20,062 nucleotides of DNA from DASPKW01 sp038244055 (lineage in GTDB: Bacteria; Planctomycetota; Phycisphaerae; Tepidisphaerales; Tepidisphaeraceae), in contig JBBRTW010000074.1 of NCBI GenBank assembly GCA_038244055.1, positions 1 through 20,062 of the forward strand, in the 5' to 3' direction. The stretch's first letter is position 1; each line of letters opens with the position of its first letter. A program made the position numbers and the translations under genes. Positions 15,519 through 20,062 of this stretch are shown piece by piece. The notes below the pieces were generated by a model. That model did no database searches, had not been told where the DNA came from, and worked only from the letters and a program-made list of their open reading frames with translations.

Positions 15519-15591
15519 GTAGCTCCACATTCCGATGTCGAGTTTCAACCGTGCGATTATCAGAAGCCTCGACATCGGAATATCGAGCTAC
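15519..15591. repeat. REPIN-like inverted pair of GTAG-headed hairpins
   Basis: Copy 1 (15519-15542) reads GTAG, arm CTCCACAT, loop TCCG, arm ATGTCGAG. Copy 2 (15568-15591) is inverted and ends in CTAC, with arms CTCGACAT and ATATCGAG around loop CGGA. Each hairpin has one mismatch in its 8-bp stem, and the copies match each other at 21 of 24 positions. The 25-bp spacer and the outward GTAG heads give the REP-spacer-inverted REP layout of REPINs. It lies between the PEP-CTERM gene and the GH62 gene. A third copy is at 6069-6092. Confidence 0.82.
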
Positions 15592-15635
15592 GCAACCAGT
15601 TGCGGAATCCCCGCCGTTGGATAGCTTGAATCACC

Positions 15636-16706
15636 ATGGTCACAACACATGCCGGGTTGATGGGGATATGGGCGATCCTATGCGGTGCGTTCGTCAGCAG
15701 CGCGGCCGAGCCTCCCGCAGCAGCGCCGGATGTCGCGGCCACGGGGCCAACCGCCGATCTCCTCGCCGGCCGCTTCAAGTGGGTTTCCTCCGGCCCGCTC
15801 CTGGCCGCCGCGCCGAAGACCGATGAGAGCGTCGCCATCAAGGACCCGACCATCGTCTGGGCCAACGATCGCTGGCACATCTACGCCACCATCAAGCAGG
15901 AAAAACTCACCTGCATGGAATACCTGACTTTCGACGATTGGAAGTCGGCCGATGCCGCGCCCCGGCAGGTGATCAAGCTGGTCGATTCCTATCACTGCGC
16001 ACCCCAGGTCTTCTATTTCGCACCCCAGAAGAAGTGGTATTTGATCTATCAGTGGGCGGATAAAACGCCCGGCACCGGCTTCTTCGGGCCGTGCTACTCA
16101 ACGATAGAAGATGTCGGCAAGCCCAAGACCCTCACCCAGCCCGTCATGCTTTTCGACAAGAAGGTCGTCGATAAGTGGATCGATTTCTGGGTGATCTGCG
16201 ATGAGTCCCACGCCTATCTCTTCTTCACCGGCGATGATGGAAAATTCTGGCGCAGCCGCACGCCCCTGGCCGATTTCCCCAAGGGTTGGAGCCGGCCCGA
16301 ACTCGTGCTCCAGGACAAGACCAATGAATTCTTCGAGGCCAGCCACACCTATCGCCTCAAGGGGATGGACAAATACCTCACCATCGTCGAGGCCATCGGC
16401 CCGGCCGGCAAGCGCTACTACAAGTCCTACCTCGCCGACCGCCTCGATGCCCCCTGGAAACCCGCGGCCGGTGCCTGGGACAAGCCCTTCGCCTCGATCG
16501 ACAACGTGACCTTCGCCGAAGGCGCGGCCGCCTGGACCGATTCCATCAGCCACGGTGAACTCTTGCGCGAGGGGAACGATCAGATGATGATCGTCGATCC
16601 CGCCCATCTGCGCCTGCTCTACCAGGGCTGCACCGCGGCCGAGCGCGCGGGCAAGGGCTACGGGAAATATCCGTGGCGGCTGGGGATACTCGAGCCGGCT
16701 CAGTAG
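15636..16706 (+). CDS. Secreted GH62 alpha-L-arabinofuranosidase
   Basis: GH62 enzymes remove arabinose side chains from arabinoxylan and arabinan by inversion. The 356-residue product shows the family's five-bladed propeller motifs and its three catalytic acids: Asp70 in AIKDPTIVW (base), Asp183 in WIDFWVICDE (pKa modulator) and Glu234 in EFFEASHTYRLKGMDKYLT (acid). Other conserved blocks are CAPQVFYFAPQKKWYLIYQW, YLFFTGDDGKFWRSRTPLAD, RYYKSYLADRLDAPW, NVTFAEGAAAWTDSISHGEL and LRLLYQG. A hydrophobic N-terminus (LMGIWAILCGAFVSSAAEP) indicates export. The start is uncertain: 15636 has no good SD and an in-frame ATG at 15660 also precedes the hydrophobic segment. Its last 7 bp overlap the end of the receptor gene on the other strand. 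A REPIN-like element lies 45 bp upstream. Confidence 0.93.
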   Translation: MVTTHAGLMGIWAILCGAFVSSAAEPPAAAPDVAATGPTADLLAGRFKWVSSGPLLAAAPKTDESVAIKDPTIVWANDRWHIYATIKQEKLTCMEYLTFDDWKSADAAPRQVIKLVDSYHCAPQVFYFAPQKKWYLIYQWADKTPGTGFFGPCYSTIEDVGKPKTLTQPVMLFDKKVVDKWIDFWVICDESHAYLFFTGDDGKFWRSRTPLADFPKGWSRPELVLQDKTNEFFEASHTYRLKGMDKYLTIVEAIGPAGKRYYKSYLADRLDAPWKPAAGAWDKPFASIDNVTFAEGAAAWTDSISHGELLREGNDQMMIVDPAHLRLLYQGCTAAERAGKGYGKYPWRLGILEPAQ

Positions 16707-18916
16707 CTGAACCCCAGCGTAAATCCCCAGGTCTGCGGCGCGCCCGCTTCGCCGATGTACCCGCTGCTGGCGAGCTGATACGGGAACGCCAGCGGAACGT
16801 ACTTCTCGTTGAACGCATTGCGCATCCAGCCTTCCAGCCGCCAGTTCTTCCCGGCCACGCCGATGCGGAAGTTGGTCAGGACGTAAGAATCCTGCGAAGC
16901 GCCGTTGGAGGCATCGTAGAAATACTGGCCGGTGCCGAACACTTCCGCGCGGAGGTAAGTCGAGAGTTCCTTGTTGATCTTGATGGTGTACTGTCCGCCG
17001 ACATTCCAGGTCGTCTCCGGAGCATAGGGGAGGTCGTTGTTGCTGATGCTCGCGCCCTGGTTCCGGCTGCCGCCGCCGAACTTGGCGTGGACAAAGCCGA
17101 TGCCCGCGAACAGGTCCAGGTTGTCGATCGGATGCGCGATCGCTTCCAGCTCAAAACCCTTCGAATAAGCCTTGCCCGCGTTTTCGATGAAGAACTGCGC
17201 CGGCGTGGCCGTCGGCGTATCGAGCTGCAGATCGCTCCAGTCGATGTAGAACACCGCCGCATTGACTTCCAGCCGGTTTTTCAGCCACGAGGTCTTGATC
17301 CCCGTCTCATAGCTCCAGCTCTTTTCCGCGCCGAACTCTTCGCTGCCGGCCGGGGATTGCGCGTTGAAACCGCCGGATTTGTAGCCCTTGGCGGCCGACC
17401 CGTAGATCATCACATCCTTGGTGCAGTGATAGGCGACCGCGAACTTGGGCGAGAACTGATCGAAGCTGTCATCGCCATTGACGGTCGTTCCGAAGGCCGG
17501 CGCGATGCTGGCGAAGTTGGCGAGATGCGCGCCCTTCTGCTCGTAGTCGTAGCGAATCCCGGCCGTCAGATCGAGCTTGTCCCAAATCGTCAGCGTCGAT
17601 TGCCCGAACACGCCCACGCCCCAGTCGGAGAGGCTCGCCTGCTCGAAGCTGGTCAGCGGCGCGGGCAGCCCGAACAGCGCCACCGCGTTGGGCCGGAATT
17701 CATTGCCCGCGAGCTGCTTGTAATCCGAGGTGAAACCCGATGCGCCGATGATCCAGGAAAGCTTCGCCTCTTTGCACAGCACGACCGGGTGCTTCTCCGA
17801 CGAGGAGAGCCGAAGCTCCTGATAGAAATTCTTCTGTTTTTCCGAGTTATCCCGCCGGATCAGGTCGGCCGGCGTGTAGTCCAGATCGGTCACTTCATGC
17901 GAGCGCCAGAACTGATACGCGGTGATCGAAGTGAAATCCACCTGCGGCCCTTTGTAGCTGGCCACCAGCGCCGGCTGCCAGAAATCGCGATGGGTGAACC
18001 CTTCGAAATCGCGCTGCACGCGGAAGGGATGGCTGCGCACCGAGGCCAGGTCGTTCAGCCCGAAATCGCCATCGTGATCGTGCTCGCCGTTGAGGCTCAG
18101 GCGAATGTCCCATTCCTTGGTCGGAGTCCAGAGAATTTGCACCCGGCCGAACGACTCCTCCTTATGATCCAGGTCGTGCCCCGTCACCGTGTTTTCGGTG
18201 TATCCATCGCGCTTGAAAAATCCGCCCGAGACCGAGATGTAGAGCTGATCCTTGACCAGCGGCCCGGAGATCACACCCCGGTAATCCTGCATGTTGTAGT
18301 TCCCGCCGGTGATGGAAAGGTCGGCCGACCAGTCATTGGTGGGCCGCCGGCTGTAGACGTTGATCACGCCGCCCAGCGTATTGCGCCCGTACAGCGTCCC
18401 CTGCGGCCCGCGGAGGAATTCGATGTGATCGATATCCACGAGCTGCTGGTTGGAGGTCGCGAAGGAGAGCTGCGGCACCCCGTCGATGTAGGTGGTGACG
18501 GCCGGGCTGTTCCGCCCCGAGCCGATGCCGCGGATAAACGGGAACGATTCCCGGCTGGCCGTGAAGGCGGAGAACGTCAGGTTGGGAACGTACCCGCCGG
18601 TTTCGTTGATCGTGGTCACGCCCGCCTGTTGCAGCGTCCGCCCCGAGACGACCGTGAACGAGGCCGGCACATCCTGCGCATCCTGCTCGCGTTTTTCCGC
18701 GTTGACGTAGACCGGGCTGAGCGTGAACGAATCCGCCGCCGGCGCGATGCGCGGCGTAGTCGCGGTATCGGCGGCCGCGGTTTTGGCACCGGTCGCCGCG
18801 GGTGTAACGGGCGTTGTTACGGCCGGATCGGCCGCGAATCCCGCTAAGCCGATGCCAAGAGTCAACAGCGCCGCCGCGATCGCAGCGCATCCGCGCCGCA
18901 TGGTTCCAAGGGTCAT
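16700..18916 (-). CDS. TonB-dependent outer-membrane receptor
   Basis: From the ATG at 18916 (AGGA just upstream) the product has 738 residues, with a signal peptide (about 7-28, MRRGCAAIAAALLTLGIGLAG). A candidate TonB box (FTLSPVYVNAEKR, 64-76) is followed by the plug domain to about residue 190, with PFIRGIGSGRNSPAVTTYID, IDHIEFLRGPQGTLYGRNTL and GGVINVYSRRP. The remainder is a 22-strand-type barrel ending in the aromatic terminus TLGFSY needed for outer-membrane insertion. Motifs such as KGYKSGGFNAQSPAG and SYETGIKTSWLKNRLEVNAA are typical of the iron-complex/sugar receptor superfamily. The ligand is not identifiable; siderophore and oligosaccharide are both open. The open frame extends upstream to 19324, but that part has no receptor-like sequence and no SD-supported start. 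A nearby AT-rich patch with AATAAT (about 18955) could be the -10. Confidence 0.93.
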   Translation of the reverse strand: MTLGTMRRGCAAIAAALLTLGIGLAGFAADPAVTTPVTPAATGAKTAAADTATTPRIAPAADSFTLSPVYVNAEKREQDAQDVPASFTVVSGRTLQQAGVTTINETGGYVPNLTFSAFTASRESFPFIRGIGSGRNSPAVTTYIDGVPQLSFATSNQQLVDIDHIEFLRGPQGTLYGRNTLGGVINVYSRRPTNDWSADLSITGGNYNMQDYRGVISGPLVKDQLYISVSGGFFKRDGYTENTVTGHDLDHKEESFGRVQILWTPTKEWDIRLSLNGEHDHDGDFGLNDLASVRSHPFRVQRDFEGFTHRDFWQPALVASYKGPQVDFTSITAYQFWRSHEVTDLDYTPADLIRRDNSEKQKNFYQELRLSSSEKHPVVLCKEAKLSWIIGASGFTSDYKQLAGNEFRPNAVALFGLPAPLTSFEQASLSDWGVGVFGQSTLTIWDKLDLTAGIRYDYEQKGAHLANFASIAPAFGTTVNGDDSFDQFSPKFAVAYHCTKDVMIYGSAAKGYKSGGFNAQSPAGSEEFGAEKSWSYETGIKTSWLKNRLEVNAAVFYIDWSDLQLDTPTATPAQFFIENAGKAYSKGFELEAIAHPIDNLDLFAGIGFVHAKFGGGSRNQGASISNNDLPYAPETTWNVGGQYTIKINKELSTYLRAEVFGTGQYFYDASNGASQDSYVLTNFRIGVAGKNWRLEGWMRNAFNEKYVPLAFPYQLASSGYIGEAGAPQTWGFTLGFSY

Positions 18917-19026
18917 TGATCCTGCTCCATCCCGCAAAACTGAGTGCCCCTTATTATTCCAACGTACATTTGAATTACAGAGGGTAGCGTTTATTGTTGA
19001 GTCGTAAAGAGGCGCGGGATTTTTCG

Positions 19027-19046
19027 ACAGGCGAAGGGGTGGGCGC
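19027..19046 (-). repeat. Partial copy of the palindromic repeat found in purH
   Basis: On the minus strand this 20-bp stretch matches 2711-2730, the first arm of the purH-internal repeat, at 18 of 20 positions (shared core GCGCCCACCCC, then TCGCCT). The second arm is not preserved. It lies in the 239-bp spacer between the divergent receptor gene and the 19156 gene. A chance match is possible in C-rich DNA. Confidence 0.45.
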
Positions 19047-19076
19047 GGGTGTGTGATGCCGGAATGTGGCGATCGC

Positions 19077-19103
19077 GTCATCCTGAGGCACTCCGAAGGA
19101 TCT
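19077..19103. repeat. Fragment resembling a common dispersed bacterial repeat
   Basis: GTCATCCTGAGG followed by CACTCCGAAGGATCT fits the pattern TCATCCTGAG...GAAGGATCT, which I remember as a frequent dispersed intergenic sequence in several phyla, planctomycetes among them. Only one copy is in this window, so the call depends on recollection. Confidence 0.45.
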
Positions 19104-19121
19104 GGCCGGCAGATAGGAAGA

Positions 19122-19150
19122 TTGGAACGCGCGCCCGGCCGTTCTATACT
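19122..19150 (+). promoter_or_regulatory. Sigma70-like promoter abutting the GTG start
   Basis: TTGGAA (19122-19127, 4 of 6 to TTGACA), a 17-bp spacer and TATACT (19145-19150, 5 of 6 to TATAAT) form the best promoter in the window. Only five bases separate the -10 box from the GTG at 19156, so the transcript should begin at or within a base or two of that codon. Confidence 0.6.
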
Positions 19151-19155
19151 GTGTC

Positions 19156-19956
19156 GTGCCGCCAACAACCCATGAAAACACGCGACGATGGGAAGACCTG
19201 CAACAGGCGATCCGCCGGGCCTACGAAGCATTTTCACACTACAATTTGACCGGCCCGATTCGGTGCGAGATGAGCAATCAAATTCTCGTCGTCGAGAACG
19301 TTCCGCTGCATCAGCGCAAGGCATCGGAGTTCAAGAGTTATGAGTGGAAGGCGATCACGACACTCGGAAGTGTCGACGATTACAAGCATTTCCTGCCGCG
19401 GCTGCTTGAATTGTGTGCCGAGCAGCATCGTCGCGACGTTCTATTCTGGGGGACGCGAACGGCTGATGATTGGTCGCCGGGCCTTGATCTGTACATGATG
19501 TCCATGAAACTGGAATACGCCGGCGCGCGAACCTGGCCCGAAGCGGAACGCGCCGCGCTGCGGGCGGTCGGCGTCGCGATGTGGTGGTGGCAGCTTTCGC
19601 TACGCGGCCAGTTTCATGGCGGAGTCGGCCACGCCCTCGCATTCATCGCGGCCATCGGCGGACCCTGGGCCGGTTTGTTGAACGAGTCGCTTCAGAAAGC
19701 GGAGGGAGAAGAACTCGCCGCCTTCAGCCAGTTCATTTACGGCACGATCACCCTTTCCAACAAAGGCCCGGGCACGATCTACAACCGCATTGGAAATGAC
19801 CCCGCTTCGGCCGATGAGTTCGAGCAGTGGATTCTCAATCCTGATGTTGAGAAAGCCCTGGAAGGCGCAATCTTCCGCTCGACCGACCCGGCCATCGCGC
19901 AGGAGATCTCCCTCGCCGTGCAGCATCTGCAATGGCTGAAAACGAGCCGCAAATAG
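19156..19956 (+). CDS. Hypothetical protein, 266 aa, probably leaderless
   Basis: The protein has no signal peptide and no recognised family. It is largely alpha-helical by eye, rich in Trp and charged residues: TRRWEDLQQAIRRAYEAFSH, LHQRKASEFKSYEWKAIT, GSVDDYKHFLPRLLELC, TWPEAERAALRAVGVAMWWW, GTITLSNKGPGTIYNRIG and a helical C-terminus (AQEISLAVQHLQWLKTSRK). The phrase DDYKHFLPRLLEL recalls a motif in uncharacterised cytosolic bacterial proteins, but I cannot name a function. The GTG at 19156 is chosen because a promoter ends five bases before it and no SD precedes it. If transcription begins slightly downstream, the next in-frame start is the ATG at 19270 (MSNQILVV), costing 38 residues. 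It is a single-gene unit. Confidence 0.8.
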   Translation: MPPTTHENTRRWEDLQQAIRRAYEAFSHYNLTGPIRCEMSNQILVVENVPLHQRKASEFKSYEWKAITTLGSVDDYKHFLPRLLELCAEQHRRDVLFWGTRTADDWSPGLDLYMMSMKLEYAGARTWPEAERAALRAVGVAMWWWQLSLRGQFHGGVGHALAFIAAIGGPWAGLLNESLQKAEGEELAAFSQFIYGTITLSNKGPGTIYNRIGNDPASADEFEQWILNPDVEKALEGAIFRSTDPAIAQEISLAVQHLQWLKTSRK

Positions 19957-19960
19957 AAAA

Positions 19961-19982
19961 GGCCGCGCATCGCTGCGCGGCC
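19961..19982 (-). terminator. Strong GC hairpin between convergent genes
   Basis: GGCCGCGC (19961-19968) and GCGCGGCC (19975-19982) form a perfect 8-bp stem with a 6-nt loop. On the minus strand it is followed by TTTTCTATTT, a good T-tract, so it should end the Gly-rich gene entering from the right. On the plus strand the tail is only TCTCC, so it may be a weaker stop for the 19156 gene, which ends 4 bp before the stem. Confidence 0.8.
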
Positions 19983-20023
19983 TCTCCATTCAAATACTAA
20001 ACTGAAGCCAGTTCAGCGAAATA

Positions 20024-20062
20024 TCAGAAGCGCTTGCGGCCACCGCCCCCGCCCCCCCCCCC
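20024..20062 (-). CDS. C-terminal end of a Gly-rich protein (partial)
   Basis: On the minus strand the last codons before a TGA at 20024-20026 read as a run of Gly followed by RKRF. The rest lies beyond the window edge. A terminator with a T-tract lies 41 bp downstream on the same strand, which supports a real gene end. A Gly-rich tail with a short basic terminus is seen in small bacterial RRM-type RNA-binding proteins, but twelve codons cannot prove that. The poly-C edge means even the Gly run may be truncated or miscounted. Confidence 0.5.
   Translation of the reverse strand, partial: GGGGGGGGRKRF

Noticed and set aside
16673..18847. Plus-strand open frame of 724 codons
   Set aside because: It is antisense to nearly the whole TonB-dependent receptor; no family motif, Arg/Glu/Val-rich shadow composition.
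18917..19324. N-terminal extension of the TonB-dependent receptor
   Set aside because: The frame is open, but it precedes a proper signal peptide with its own SD, contains repeat fragments and overlaps the promoter and start of the divergent 19156 gene.

Overview
The window looks like part of a Planctomycetota chromosome, probably close to the Phycisphaerae. The evidence is the gene mix rather than a marker gene: a PVC-type membrane-bound dehydrogenase beta-propeller protein, a Tat-exported Gfo/Idh/MocA oxidoreductase, a PEP-CTERM surface protein, a TonB-dependent receptor, several secreted proteins with Pro/Ala/Gly-rich linkers, high GC, and single genes or short operons in mixed orientation. 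I see no rRNA, tRNA, CRISPR array or transposase. The right end stops in a run of 11 C and is probably a contig end.

Layout, left to right. 1-1353 (-) is the N-terminal 451 codons of a twin-FHA protein. 1726-3516 (-) is purH, with an in-frame block of about 65 residues made of repeat DNA between its two catalytic domains. 3790-5613 (+) and 6089-7822 (-) are two convergent secreted paralogues of unknown function, with a small hypothetical gene (5666-6010, -) between them. 8194-10092 (+) is a secreted beta-propeller/HEAT-like dehydrogenase-family protein without a haem domain. 10124-10770 (-) is a PIN-domain toxin-antitoxin pair. 10841-12196 (-) is the Tat-exported oxidoreductase. 12303-13298 (+) is a secreted esterase, 13369-14364 (+) a secreted protein of unknown function, 14578-15429 (+) a LamG-like PEP-CTERM protein and 15636-16706 (+) a GH62 alpha-L-arabinofuranosidase. 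16700-18916 (-) is a TonB-dependent receptor whose end overlaps that of the GH62 gene. 19156-19956 (+) is a hypothetical protein with a good promoter and apparently no leader. 20024-20062 (-) is the tail of a Gly-rich protein.

Functional reading. From the esterase to the receptor (about 12.3-18.9 kb) the genes are consistent with surface attack on arabinoxylan-type plant polysaccharide: debranching by GH62, ester removal, a carbohydrate-binding-like surface protein and an outer-membrane transporter. The co-function is inferred; the genes are not one operon.

The most unusual layer is the non-coding one. There are three heptanucleotide tandem arrays with different units, one of them read through inside purH. 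There are GTAG-headed hairpins that behave like REP elements, one supplying a stop codon and two forming a REPIN-like inverted pair. There are also a perfect 9-bp hairpin just before purH and several other dispersed-repeat fragments. In addition, four genes have a TANNNT box 5-8 bases before a start codon with no usable Shine-Dalgarno sequence (purH has only an adjacent G run), suggesting leaderless transcription alongside ordinary SD-led genes.
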